This document shows, in pieces, positions 1 to 11,554 of a stretch of DNA of 64,000 bases. Every line of letters begins with the position of its first letter. Position 1 is the stretch's first letter. The DNA is taken from contig CM063502.1 of NCBI GenBank assembly GCA_032207245.1, forward strand, positions 47,605,904 through 47,669,903, read 5' to 3'. Origin of the DNA: Pardosa pseudoannulata (taxonomy: Eukaryota; Arthropoda; Arachnida; Araneae; Lycosidae). The notes under the pieces were generated by a model. It ran no database searches, was not told where the DNA came from, and was given only the letters and a program-made list of their open reading frames with translations. A program made the position numbers and the translations under genes.

Positions 1-1430
1 TTTTATTCTAAACAGAACAAACAGAACGTTTTATTTTACTCTGAATCAAAAACAGGATGTTATAATCAAGACCTTTTCAGCTCGAAAAGTGATATGTACC
101 CTTAAAATCGAAGGGAAGATAAATTTATTAAGAGTTTAATTCGTGGAAAGAATATTTTAAACCTTTTAAAAACTTATTTTTGGTTTAAAAAAATCAAAAA
201 TTTATAAACTGCTACGGTTAAAAATTCTAAATTATTCTATAGATTTTGCGAATAATTGGTTAATTTCTAAAATTCTTCATATAGGGATTAAAATATAATT
301 TTCTAGTCAGTATCGAAATATCATTTGCTCCGACAAGTTATCAAGCACCTATGGAAAAATTAGTACTCTAGATCAAACTTAAAAAAAAAAAAAAATAGAA
401 AGAATTTCCTCGTGTTATTTAATAAATATATTGAAGTAACTGAATAGTTCTTTTCAGTTTAAACTTGAAATAATAATAATAATCAATTTATTAAAATTCT
501 AATTCGTGAAAAAAAATATTTTAAAGCTTAGCTTTAAAAGCCTCACTTTTGGTTCAAAAAATCAAAATTTCACAAACTGCTACGATTAAAATTTTATATA
601 TAATTTGAGATCTATATAATTTGAGAACCATCTGTAAACTTTTAAATTCATCATACAGGTATTCAAATATAATTTACCAATCAGTACTGAAATGTCATTT
701 GTTTCGACAAGTTGCCTAGCACCTATGACAAAATAAGGACTTTGTATTAAACTTTAAAAATAGGAAAATTTTCCTCGTGTAATTCAATAAATATATTAAA
801 ATAGTTGTATTACTCTTTTTAGTTTAAATTAGAAATAATGATAAAATTATTGAAAATCTAATTCGTGAAAAAATTATTTTATAAAAAGCTTAGATTATGG
901 GGTCCTATTTGTATTAATATTATTTCTGTTAAAAAAAATACACAAATTGCTACCATTAAAAGTTTTGAATTGTTCTACATAATTTAAAAATCATTCGTAA
1001 AAATTCTAGAAATCATCATATATTTATTGAAATATAGTTTTCTAGTTAGTACTGAAACATCATTGCTTCGAAAGATTTGTAAGCACCTTTAGCAAAATTA
1101 ATACTGCAGATCAAAATTTAAAAATAGGTAGTCTCTACGTGAAATTCAGTAAAAATATTAAAATAGATGCTTCTTTGTTTCTGGTTAAAATGGGAAATGA
1201 AGATAAATCTTATAGTCTGATTCGTGAAAAAAAAACCAATAGATGAGTTTATGGGATCTTATTTGTGTTAATATGGTAATTTGGGTTAAACAGAACATCA
1301 AAAATACACAAATTGTTACGACTAAAAAATTTGAATTTTTCTACAGACTTTGAAAATCATGCGAAAAAGTGCTGAAAATCATCATTTATTATTTGCAATA
1401 TAATTTCCTAGTAAATAACCCGTAACATTT
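1..1430. repeat. Diverged tandem array, about 360-bp period, four copies
   Basis: Four diverged copies of one unit lie head to tail. The anchor motif attcgtg recurs at about 139, 502, 861 and 1220, so spacing is 359 to 363 bases. Each unit also repeats a 'caaactgctac' block and a 'cgacaagtt...agcacct' block in the same order. Copies differ by many substitutions and small indels, so the array is old. No frame survives across copies. It probably continues beyond the left edge of the window. Confidence 0.8.
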
Positions 1431-2149
1431 TTTTTTTTAATTTAATAGGCTGCAAGTGTAATACAAAGAATATAAATTTTTAAATAAACTTGACGCGTAG
1501 AAAGGAGAATACTTTTGACATATACTAGAGTAAAATTTTTTTTTGCGGGAAAAAAAATTGTCCAAATTTTGCGCAATCCATAATCCATGTACACGTGATT
1601 ACATTTAAATTAACAATTTCTGCCACTTTGGAGGGGATGAGAGAAGAGGGATGTTATTTCTATAAATATATTTTCTGCTTTGTCTTAACTTACTTCTAAT
1701 ATCGCATTTGACTTAACGAAAATAAGGAATATTCAGATAAATACCGTTTTTACTCGTGTATATCTCTCACAATTTTGGAAAAAATTCAGAGCAAAAACTG
1801 AGGGGGGATGTCATACATTTAATAATTGCCACTGCTTCCTGTAATCACACGATATGCTTATAATAAAGACAGGTATTTAAGGAAAAAGGTAAAAAGGTGA
1901 ATATCTTTCTCAACAGAACAATTGCTGCATCTATATCTCCTTCCTATTGCACTTCATTTATAAAACAGTGATAGTAACATTAATTATTAATTCTGAAAGC
2001 AGAATTTCGGACTTGAAGGCAAGTTTCCATTTTCTGTTACATATCGCACTACTTGCAATTTAAACATACAGTATAACTAGATATCTTCCCCCCTTTTACT
2101 CGCACGCTGTCGAAAAACCTTCCTTTCTTATGGACTCAAGAGGAATAAA
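1431..2149. other. No gene seen
   Basis: AT-rich DNA with no coding frame, RNA gene or clear transposon end that I can support. Confidence 0.5.
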
Positions 2150-2850
2150 GAAAATACAATATCTCGAATAAAATCCTAGTGACGCAGCCAAAAATTTTTT
2201 CGGGGAGGATCTAAAGTCCAAAGTACAGTGAACTTTCAATCTCATAAAAATAATTATCATTAAGCACGTACTCACATACATACAGACATACATATATATG
2301 CCTGATTCATACATACATAGCTTTGCATACATACACAAATACGTCATAAAATGGATCAGCAACGATGTACGTAATTTCATTGTATCTTGAGAAATACATT
2401 TGCGATCACAATGTGTCTTTTAATTTACATTCTAAGTTTTTACCAGGCTTAAATTTTCCTGGTAAATCATCGGGTATATTTAATTTACCCTCTAATATTT
2501 ATTAGACGAATTTAAACTAATTTTATGAATAACTAGGAAAATAATAAAATATTTAGAAAGGAATTGTGACACATCTTTTTTATTTGTCTTTTACAAAAAA
2601 TAATAAAAAAATAATAAAATTAATCGAAAAGAGTATAGCATAATCAATAATTTAAAAACTACCGTTTTATAGTAGCAAATTAATTCTCTCAGCTTTTAAG
2701 GTCGCCTTGTGCAAACTTCATCTGCATATATTATCATGCCTGTGTGCACCGAAAGTAATTCCAAATTTGCCAACCTCTTGTGACCAGTTCTATTACAAAG
2801 AAATTTCTTTATTCCTTTCACGAGTGAAAACTATCTTTTAACGCTTGCCA
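2150..2850 (-). mobile_element. hAT transposon 3' end, family A, copy 1
   Basis: The reverse strand matches two other places in this window (30533-32328 and 41170-42580). On the - strand it begins with decayed coding sequence for the C-terminal hAT dimerisation region, roughly 2690-2850, then a long 3' untranslated part. It ends near 2170 with a terminus reading tagtgacgcagcc and the subterminal motif cggggagg. hAT ends of the type cagtggcgtagcc are known from other animals. The 5' part of the element is missing and the coding part has lost its frame, so this is a dead fragment. Confidence 0.65.
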
Positions 2851-3306
2851 GTAAAAACTAGTAATATACATAAATTTCAATAAGTTTTATTTTTTAATCT
2901 TATGCATTCATTAAAAATATTTCGAGAAGTATCCAGACCCCCTGGATCCCCCCTCTCTATAAATACGACTTGGTAACACCCCATAAAAATGGGTAAGAGA
3001 TCTTCAATATCGGACCCCTAGGTGATCTTATAATAACTGAAACCGGTTATTACAGTAGCTTGTTTACCGGTTTACTAGTAAATCGCCAAATGTACCATGA
3101 AATGTCTACTAGCACATTAAATTTTTTACCACTAATTTCCAAATAGAAAATCTGCATTTGAAGTTTTTTATACAATACTGCATTGTCTATTCATATGATC
3201 TGCAGCATCATGAATTTCTGGTAGCGTTGACCTGCTATAGCTCATGAGATTTATGTGTAGATACTCTGAATGGAGAAACCTTTCATTTTCCGTTCACGAT
3301 GAATCA
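2851..3306. other. No gene seen
   Basis: AT-rich DNA. A ttaccggttta motif near 3064 is echoed in inverted form near 3992, but no target duplication supports an element between them. Confidence 0.4.
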
Positions 3307-3671
3307 AATTCATCTTTTTCGCAACAGCGTTTATTTCGAGACTATAAATGTCATTTACAAATAGAGAGAGTTTCACACATCAGAAAACAAAACTTAAGCC
3401 AACTGAAGTAACTAAACCATCTGAAACCAAGCCTCTCTGCCTAAAATATATAAATTAATTGATTAATCTTTAATTATTAATAATTAAGAGAATTCATCTT
3501 TTTCGCAACAGCGTTTATTTCGAGACTATAAATGTCATTTACAAATAGAGAGAGTTTCACACATCAGAAAACAAAACTTAAGCCAACTGAAGTAACTAAA
3601 CCATCTGAAACCAAGCCTCTCTGCCTAAAATATATAAATTAATTGATTAATCTTTAATTATTAATAATTAA
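3307..3671. repeat. Exact 184-bp tandem duplication
   Basis: Bases 3307-3487 and 3491-3671 are identical over 181 positions by eye, giving a period of 184 with a three-base spacer (gag). The unit contains no gene. Perfect identity in a neighbourhood of strongly diverged repeats means either a very recent duplication or an assembly error. Confidence 0.9.
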
Positions 3672-4084
3672 TATTTTTACAAACATACATTTAAAAAAAA
3701 GTTAGTTTATAAAAAATATGTTTTACATGTACTGTTCTTTGCATGCCCACTTAAAAAGTGGGCATACATTTAGTATTTTTATATCTTTCATTGGTATTTC
3801 TTAAATTGGTTATTAATTAAATTTATTATCGAACCTTTTGTTCATATTTGAATGCATACATTTTACATTAATTACTATAGTGTTTTGCCTGTAAAATAAA
3901 GGCACACAAATCAAAATTATTTGAATTTAGTAGCTATTACCTTTCTATTATGATATTTTTCTGAAACTAAAACTATTGGTACACTATCGGTAAACCGGTA
4001 ATCAAATTTTCATTTAACTAATTGCTTCATTTTCATTTAACTGATTTCATTTAAAAATAAAGTGGGTAAATTTACCTACACTGC
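3672..4084. other. No gene seen
   Basis: AT-rich DNA. A short hairpin from gcccacttaaaaagtgggc at 3746-3764 is the only structure noticed. Confidence 0.4.
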
Positions 4085-5330
4085 TTTCAGAGACTAAAGT
4101 CAGGATCCAAACTGTCTCGCTCTGGTTCTTATTAAATTGAATCACCAGATACAATCTAAACATAATAGGAAATTCAAACTTTGGGAATACAAATATTATC
4201 AAATGTGGCGTTAAATAAAAGCTAATGGAATTTTTCCGGTTGTTGCATTTTACAATATATAAGCTACTTCATAATGGTTGCCCAGAGCAGTTTTTTTTAT
4301 ATGCATGGCGTCTTGAAAATATTCTTAGCCAAATTTCATTGCCCACTCATTCTCAATATAAAATTAAGATAAATAGCAATAATTAGTATTTTTTTTTTAA
4401 ATAAAAGGAGGTGGGATTCTGAACTCCTTGAAAATTCTGATATTTTCTAACCGTTTTGGGCACAGTTAAATACAGTTTAATTGTTTGTTCCGTAAAATCT
4501 TTTGGTACATTAACCTTTTTTTTTCGCTAAAAACATACTAGTTTTTAACGACTGAAATCAGATTCCAAACAATCTCGCTCTGATATTTTCGGGAACTATG
4601 TACAATCTAAAACTAGCATAAAGTGTTAACTTTTGTAATAAAACAAAACAATCAAATAGTGAATTAAATGTTAGCTCTTAGCACAGCTTCCCGTTGTTGT
4701 ATCTTACAAGATATAAGATACGTTAGGATATTTTCCAAGTGTAATTTTTTTATACGTGTTGCCATAAAAAAGTTTTTAATAAGATCGTGTGGCCCAACAA
4801 TTTTTAATATAATTTTAAGATAATTAACAATAACGTTTATTTAAAAAAAAAGCCTGTAGGTTTGCAAGCCAGGAGAGAGGAAATATTGAATTATTAAAAA
4901 ATCAGATATTCATCATTGTCTTATGGATAATTATATATAGTTTTAGTAAATGTACTTTAAATGTGTTACATACAGAAGTACGCCAGACAAGTGTGATCAA
5001 CAAAATTTCGTGTCATTGTATAAGCAAATGCATAAACAGACAAGAGCCACTAGACAAGCTTCAAGCGACTGGAGTCAGACACCAAACAAGCCAGTTTTGA
5101 TTCTTACTAAATTACAGCAACAGGTACAATCTAATCATAACATAAAAAGTAAATTTTAAAGAATAAAAGCAGCTGGCAATGTTTTCCTTGTCTATATTTT
5201 ACAATAATAATTTTGATCATTTCCAACTGCTGTTTTTAATGCGTATTGCTTTAAAAATGTTTCCTGTAAAATCATATACCAATCATTTTTTGTGTAATAT
5301 TGAGGTAAATATCAGTAACTAGTTATTTAA
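4085..5330. repeat. Diverged tandem array, about 450-520-bp period, three copies
   Basis: Three diverged copies run in the same direction. The shared motif tacaatcta occurs at about 4150, 4601 and 5125. Around it the copies share 'gtcaga/gattccaaac..tctcgctctg' upstream and 'gttgt..tttacaa..ata' downstream. Copies are old, with many indels. A 69-codon frame at 4950-5159 lies inside copy three, is not conserved in the other copies and is taken as chance. Confidence 0.65.
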
Positions 5331-5780
5331 CCTTTAATTGTTGTATGATCTCACAGTTAATCCCTCTCACAATGTCGGAAAATTGAAAAACAATGTCCAT
5401 ATATCCAAAATTGTTAAATCTTCCATGAACTGTTATTTCCTCATTCGAAAAAGGAAAAATGATTTCACGATGTACATAAATCAGCTACCAGGTTATATTG
5501 CGCATGCTCTTATACTCGATGTCGGGAAATCGTAAAGACGATGTTTAAGTATCGGAACTACTATAGCGCTCTATTACTCCCTCGCACTAAACCAAGATAT
5601 CGGAATTCACGATTTCACCTAAGAGATTGGCGGAGAAACTTAGATCGATTTATTTATGACGGCGTACGTTCAGCATCGTGATACATCGAAGGACTGAAAA
5701 TTTGGAAATCGGTATCACGATGCAGCACATTATATCTATATTTCGGGATATATCGGTACATCACTCAGTCCTAGAATACA
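5331..5780. repeat. Possible decayed TIR element, one end visible
   Basis: The stretch is richer in CG dinucleotides than its surroundings. It ends in a sequence that reads, on the reverse strand, as ctaggactgagtgatgtacc followed by several gatatatc-like blocks. That layout resembles a transposon terminus with subterminal repeats. The other end was not found, so the family is open. Confidence 0.25.
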
Positions 5781-6445
5781 AGAAACTTATTCATTCTGTA
5801 GCATATTATCAATTATACATATATATCATATGTTGGTGTGCATGATAGATACATTAGTCTACATAATTTTAAATATAGCCTATATTTATATTAATTATAC
5901 ATTGATCTAGTAAGGTAAAAGGGATTTTTTTCTCAAAATTGCTTTTAATTTACCCAAAATAATTATAAAGTTAAAAAAGGGCAATAGAAGGGTATATTAA
6001 AAAAAGGCTCATTGTTATTTGTAATATGTTAAAGTATCACATTTAATGTAAAGAAACTATTTACAAAATGTTTTCTGAGCAATTTATGGAATTTCATATT
6101 TCTACATACTCTACTTGTAAATTTTGAGGAGAAAATTTCTGTAATAGAATTGGAGGTATCAATTACAGTTTGATTCAAATAAATTCTGTCACAGTTAAAA
6201 ACGGAGAAGGATTTCTAAAATTTTCATGGAAAGAAATTTGCTACTTTAGTTAAATACATAAAAAAGAGAGAAGTGGTAAAAATAGCTCTATAGACAGTAG
6301 TTTAAAGTAGTTTAGCTTTTTTTGATTATTATATAAACCAAATATTTTTAATTCTCATTTTTAATCACATTATGGAAATGAATATTCGATCTAGTAATAA
6401 AATTTCAGCTTTTATTAAAGTTATTTCACAGAAAAAAATATTTCA
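5781..6445. other. No gene seen
   Basis: AT-rich DNA without a supported feature. Confidence 0.4.
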
Positions 6446-6886
6446 AATTGAAGAGAATGTTTTTTAAATTTTATTTTGTAATAATTAAAGGTTCCATACA
6501 CGAATTTTTAAATCAATATAACTTGTTAAATTTACTTTAATTCCCTTAAATTTTTAATTTCTTAAAGAGATTGGAGAGGGGGGCATCATGCAGATAAGTA
6601 GACACTTAAATAGTCCTAATCAACCTATCATTTTTTGATAAGATTCAAACTGCAAAAAAGTCCATTTGTTTCCGCTTATCTGCATCATTGATAATTATAT
6701 ATAATTTTAGTGACTGTACTTTAAAATGTGTTACATACAGAAATTTCACCGAATATCAACATTCCGCATTGAAGAGAAATCTTTTGATGGTTTATTTTGT
6801 AATAATTAAATGTTCTATACATAATTTTTTAAATGTCTATAACTCATTTAATTTTCTATATTTTCCTGTAATTTTGTCTTTCTTAA

Positions 6887-7391
6887 CCTTTTGAAGGGCA
6901 CTGGTATATATAATACACCGGCAGTTAAACTTTTTTTTCTGATTTACATAGCAAAAAAGTTTTTAATTTCCAATGTGTCTGATACATCAAACTATCGACA
7001 CTTAATTTTTTTCTTCTTTTAAATATTCGTCAAAACCTACTTGTAGAAGCAGGTTCTGTCAAAACCAGATTCTAAAAGCAAAAAATACAATTTTATAAAG
7101 TTAAAACTTTAAAATAAAAGTACCTATTTTAACTTCACTTACAAATTTCTTATTTATCTGATTTATACTCCATTTTAATAAAAATTAATTATTTTTCTAA
7201 TAATATTAAAAAATGTGTCATTTTCGTGCTGTACCAAGTTTATCTGATTACGCAATCAAATTACCCCCAGCTTATTCCTCAAGTAATATAATTTATTTTT
7301 CATATACTTCATATTTAAAAGGTTCATAGATAACACTTATAAACTAATTTCTTTGATAACCAAAGAGTTACTAAGAGTGCTCCTCAAAGGG
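6887..7391. mobile_element. piggyBac-type MITE, family 1, copy 1
   Basis: A 505-bp element preceded by TTAA at 6883-6886 and followed by tgaa (a one-base variant of TTAA) at 7392-7395. Its ends are imperfect inverted repeats: ccttttgaagggcact on the left and, reverse-complemented, ccctttgaggagcact on the right. Both the TTAA target and C-rich ends starting CCCTTT are hallmarks of the piggyBac superfamily. No transposase is encoded. A second copy of similar length is at 31066-31578. Confidence 0.7.
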
Positions 7392-7572
7392 TGAAAGAGA
7401 TTCGTAAGTCATCTAAAAATGTGGTCATTAAAATTTTCCACATCAATTTTTCATTTTCGATAAGGTTCCAAGAGTGAAAAAGCTCTATGTTTCCACTCGT
7501 TAATATTTACCATAATAAAAATATTCAGACTGAAGAGGATTTTTTGACGATTTATTTTCGGATAGTTATAAG

Positions 7573-8378
7573 CAGGGCTTCGAACCGTAATTTTTTTTTG
7601 TTCCGGTTTTCGTTCCGGTTCAACTAAAAAATTAATATCGGTTCAGTTCCGGTTTTTGCTCCGCCAAAAATAACGGTTTTCGATTCAGTTCCGGTTTTCG
7701 CTCCGCCAAAAATAACTGTTTTCGTTTCAAATCCAAATGAATAATTTCATTTTATGTATATTCTTATTTGTACTAAAAATATAATTCTATCATAAACAAA
7801 AAATGTAATTCTATCAAAATTTAGAAGATTTTATTCTTTTTTTAATTGGTACACTATGTGAATTGATACAAACAGCAGGTACGATAAGAGCGGCGAGCAT
7901 TGGCCTTGTTATCCATTATCAAAATCGCATTTGACAACTAGGTTCATGATTACCCACATTCGTCGTTTGACTCTCACATCGTGCACTTGGCCTTGCAATA
8001 ATTATGTAAAAAATATATTATTTATTTAACATATGAAAATTGCCTCTAATTATTAATATATCTTCTAACGTGGTTTCACTGAGATTACTTCTGTTGTCTC
8101 GGAGAATAAATTTCAAACCTGAAAACGCTCTTTCAACACTAACTTGTGTAGCTGGAGCTGCCAAAACCACCATTGCAATCTTATACAAGTGCGGATATGT
8201 AATTATAAAGTTGACGTTAAATTAGAAAATATTGATAAGTTGGTAACAGTAACAAAATGACTGAAAGATATATCGAACCGAAATAAACCGATATTTTTTT
8301 CGGTTCAGTTCCGGTTTTCGTTCCGACCAAAATAACGGTTTTTTCCGGTTTTCGGTTCAGTTCCGGTTCGAAGCCCTG
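7573..8378 (-). mobile_element. hAT element, family B, copy 1, with perfect 8-bp target duplication
   Basis: An 806-bp element with ends cagggcttcgaacc and ggttcgaagccctg, which are perfect inverted repeats over 14 bases. It is flanked on both sides by gttataag (7565-7572 and 8379-8386), an 8-bp target duplication as expected for hAT. The first and last 130 bases are packed with copies of a ccggttttcg/accggaac motif, a likely transposase-binding array. Only the end of a transposase gene remains inside on the - strand. A copy of nearly the same sequence is at 41525-42309. Confidence 0.92.
8018..8221 (-). pseudogene. hAT transposase C-terminal remnant (family B)
   Basis: An open stretch of 67 codons between stops on the - strand encodes the C-terminal hAT dimerisation region: a YPHLYKIA run, then the diagnostic block LAAPATQVSVERAFS, then SETTLEDILIIRGN, and a stop. 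In active hAT enzymes this segment closes the protein and mediates multimerisation. There is no start codon and nothing of the catalytic core, so the element is an internal deletion derivative. The same 67 codons survive in the copy at 41686-41889, with one or two substitutions. Confidence 0.85.
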
Positions 8379-8549
8379 GTTATAAGTTCTAAGACGATTT
8401 TTTAAATTAATTTCGTTAAATTTACTATGATTCACCTAAGTTTTGGCTTTTATAAAGAGACTGTGGATTATGCAAATATATCACTGCAATATATCGAGTA
8501 AATCTATGATGTTTGATAAGGTTCGAGATGTGAAAAAGTCCATGTTTCC

Positions 8550-8894
8550 ACCTGTTAATCCAGGCCGATGGATGCGAGGCCTAAACAGATGTCCTTTAAC
8601 TTGAGTTGCATAACGGTTGTTTGGCTCGAACAGTGAGTGGCAACTTGAGTCAGTATTAGATGTCTTATCCGGAAGTGGTGTCGCTGCACACACACCCAAA
8701 TCGAAGCGGGTCTATTTCTTTGTTGTGTCCGTTTCCCACCCCCACTCCTTTTCGAATCTGTTCATTTTCGGGAAGTGTTTCCGACTGCGATCGCATTACG
8801 GTTCCTTCCCGCTACCCAACCAAAACAGGACAGCCTACCACTTTTCAGCATTGGGAAAATTCACGATACGAAAATTGATTTCGCTTGCAGACTA
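8550..8894 (+). other. CpG-rich island; candidate promoter or 5' exon
   Basis: About 345 bases with clearly higher G+C and many CG dinucleotides sit in DNA that is otherwise close to 70 percent AT. It ends in a good 5' splice-site match on the + strand, acta|gtaagc at 8894/8895. Several overlapping open frames exist on both strands, none with recognisable protein similarity. A 5' untranslated exon with its promoter is one reading; a young repeat of unknown type is another. Confidence 0.25.
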
Positions 8895-9596
8895 GTAAGC
8901 TTTGTCTTTTTTTTTTTTTTTTTAAGTTTTACGGGATGTGGACATTGTAAAATATTTTTATAAATTTTAGAATTATCAGGTCCACTCTAATCTTTAATCG
9001 GCACCCTCAAGCAAGTTTAAATGACACAAAATATTTTTTGATGGATGATTTTATATAATACGAAATATTTTATAAAAAAAATCATGTTTTACCTTTAATT
9101 CTTTGTGTAAACATTTTGTGCTTTGTTAAAACCTACACTCAAATGCCTTTACTGAAGTATTATCGAACAATTTTCCTGCTCAGACAGTAAAAAAAATGGA
9201 CTGCTTGTTCAAATGAGAATTAGAACTTTGCCCTCACCATAGATATATGAGAAGTTAAATTTATTTTTTTAAGGGAAATATTTTTTATGTTTGGAGTTTT
9301 CTAGAGTGGACACCGGTGTAAGCCGCACGATCTTGCACGTTTTGATGACGCGGAGAGAAAATTTTGAAACTGTGCACATATAAATTGAGGTATAAGTAAA
9401 TTTAGAACATCCGAGTTTTTCCAGAAAATTCTATATGCAGTCATAAAAATATTTCCTGTGAATTAAGTACTCAATGAATTGTCAAATTAATGCCCAAGTA
9501 CGTTAAGAAATTATTTTTAAGTGATAATAAAGCAAAAATGAGATTAAAAAATTGAAAATTAGGTCGCAAGGAATATTTTAAAATTTGAACTTTTTA
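8895..9596. other. No gene seen
   Basis: AT-rich DNA with a T-rich run at 8909-8925. No supported feature. Confidence 0.4.
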
Positions 9597-9944
9597 AAAT
9601 GTTATTTCATTTTTGAAACATTTATAAATATGATTTTTAAAACATTTATTAAACATCACGGTATATTCGAACAAAGTTTCATAAGTTTAAGCTAATAACT
9701 TTATTTTTTTTATTTGAAATAAACAAACTCATCATGTTCCACATAGTTTAACACGAGACTTGCAGAAGTAAAATGTTATTTCATTTTTGAAACATTTATA
9801 AATATGATTTTTAAAACATTTATTAAACATCACGGTATATTCGAACAAAGTTTCATAAGTTTAAGCTAATAACTTTATTTTTTTTATTTGAAATAAACAA
9901 ACTCATCATGTTCCACATAGTTTAACACGAGACTTGCAGAAGTA
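9597..9944. repeat. Exact 174-bp tandem duplication
   Basis: Bases 9597-9770 and 9771-9944 are identical by eye and directly adjacent. The unit holds no gene. As with the 184-bp duplication at 3.3 kb, this is either very recent or an assembly artefact. Confidence 0.9.
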
Positions 9945-11295
9945 GGTAAAATCACAAACAAAGTAAAAACAAATAAATAAATAAAAATTTAAATACTTAA
10001 ATAAAACAAAATTTCACAAGACAGCAAGACTTATAATACTCTTTACAAGTTCAAAATAAACAGGAGACCAAAAAATGGAATGATGTTTTAAGTCCTCCTA
10101 AAAGTAGTTTTGAGTGCTCGGTACAATCTGTAGTACAAAAGAATAAGCTCAAAGTCTTCAGCCGCACAACCGTGAGCTCACCAGTTCACCAGTCACTAAT
10201 TTTAAACGAAACAAATAACTGTTAACAATACTATAGCCAATTAAAATTTTGGTTAGCTTAAAATCGGTTGAAAATTGCTTGCACTTCAAACACCCATAGA
10301 TTGATGAGAAACCATTTTTGTCTACAGTGTACTTAGAAAATGCAAAATACTCAGCACTGCTATTCAAAATATGAAAGCTCAACTGAAAGGAGGTTTTAAA
10401 GAATGTGACTGAATTTTCATTACCTTAAAGGTATATCCTACTTTATTGTCTTCTGAATCATCACTACTGTTGAGATATAAGAAAATAAACCTAATAAAAA
10501 AAGGATACTGTGTAAGTCTTTAAGGCACAGTGGGATTATAAATATCCCACCTTTTAGATGCGTAAATATGCAAGAGTGGATATTTTTGAACCACCTCAAA
10601 ATACTGCAATTACTACATGCGCATAGCTTTCTTTTTATTTCCACTTAAGTAATGTAGGGGGTAATATCAATTTACAAAAGTTATTAAGGAGTTCCCATGT
10701 GTAAGCAAGCCATACCTCAATGGTTTCAGGCTTGATACGCGTCCTTTCTGTCTAAAACAGGGCCGTAAGCAGCAAAAAATTGCAAGGGGGCTTTATAATG
10801 TTTTAAGAGGAACAGATGAGGAAAATTAAGTATCACGGAAATGAAGTTAGTGATTTAAAGACTTTTAAAAAGATGTACAATAAATTCAAAAGCACATTTA
10901 AAAAATAAATATGCTACAACTTTTAATATACGATTCTCACACATCCATCATGAATTATGTTACCAAAAATGTTTGTTAAAACTTTTTTATTTCAATTAGT
11001 TTATAGTCGCATTGAAAATTACAAATAATAAGTGCTTTTCTTTAATAAGAGCTTATTTCCTGTTCTTAGATTACAAACAGTAAACAATCGCTACTTGAAG
11101 GAAACTTTGTTTGAAGAATAGCTCTGTGAGGTGTTTAGAAATGTAAGATAAATGTTCTGGGATTTTAAGTGATTTTAATTAAATTAAAGTATTTTGATAA
11201 AATGTACATATTTTCACCTAAAGCTTGTACTCTAACAAATAAAACCTTTTCTAATAAAAACATATACTAAAAAAGAGTGAAAATATTTTATTTGT
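9945..11295. other. No gene seen
   Basis: AT-rich DNA. At 10751 the sequence cagggccgtaagcagc resembles a hAT terminus, but no matching second end or target duplication was found. Short frames at 10158-10382 and 10438-10644 (- strand) show no similarity or splice context. Confidence 0.4.
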
Positions 11296-11299
11296 TTAA

Positions 11300-11517
11300 C
11301 CCTTAATTTGACAAGATGTTTTTTCAAATATTGATTAAAAATATATTTAAATGAATAATAATAACAATAATAATAATAATTTAAATAATAATAATATTTT
11401 ATAATAATAATATATAATATATTTAATATATTATATATTATCGATAAAAATATATATTTATTATAAAGATTTTATTTATTTGATTGTTCGTTGTAGCGGA
11501 CTTAGCCAAATTAAGGG
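11300..11517. mobile_element. piggyBac-type MITE, 218 bp
   Basis: Flanked by TTAA at 11296-11299 and 11518-11521. The ends are cccttaatttgac on the left and, reverse-complemented, cccttaatttggc on the right, so 12 of the first 13 bases pair. The interior is AT-rich with (aat)n-like runs at 11350-11420. No coding capacity. The perfect target site on both sides makes this one of the clearest small elements in the window. Confidence 0.75.
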
Positions 11518-11554
11518 TTAATATGTAGAAAATTTTATATTTGGAATTTGTCAG

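Larger units (their letters stand above)
6446..8560. repeat. Three diverged repeat copies, two of them split by transposons
   Basis: A unit of roughly 250-320 bases starting at 'gaagag' occurs at 6450, 6771 and 7532. Each copy carries a 'ttattt..taat/gtta' block, an 'aaagaga' block and a 'gataaggttc/gataagattc..gaaaaagtcc' block ending in 'gtttcc'. Copy 1 is uninterrupted. Copy 2 is split by a TTAA-flanked MITE at 6887-7391. Copy 3 is split by a hAT element at 7573-8378. The uninterrupted copies therefore show what the insertion sites looked like before. Confidence 0.7.

Noticed and set aside
3040..4005. Inverted ttaccggttta / gtaaaccggtaa motifs as ends of an element
   Set aside because: Similarity is limited to about 12 bases, there is no target duplication, and an exact tandem duplication lies between them.
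8040..8225. 61-codon frame present in two places (also 41682-41867)
   Set aside because: It is the antisense of the hAT transposase remnant; conservation reflects the transposon copies, not a gene on that strand.
10751..10800. cagggccgtaagcagc as a hAT end
   Set aside because: No second end, target duplication or related copy was found in the window.
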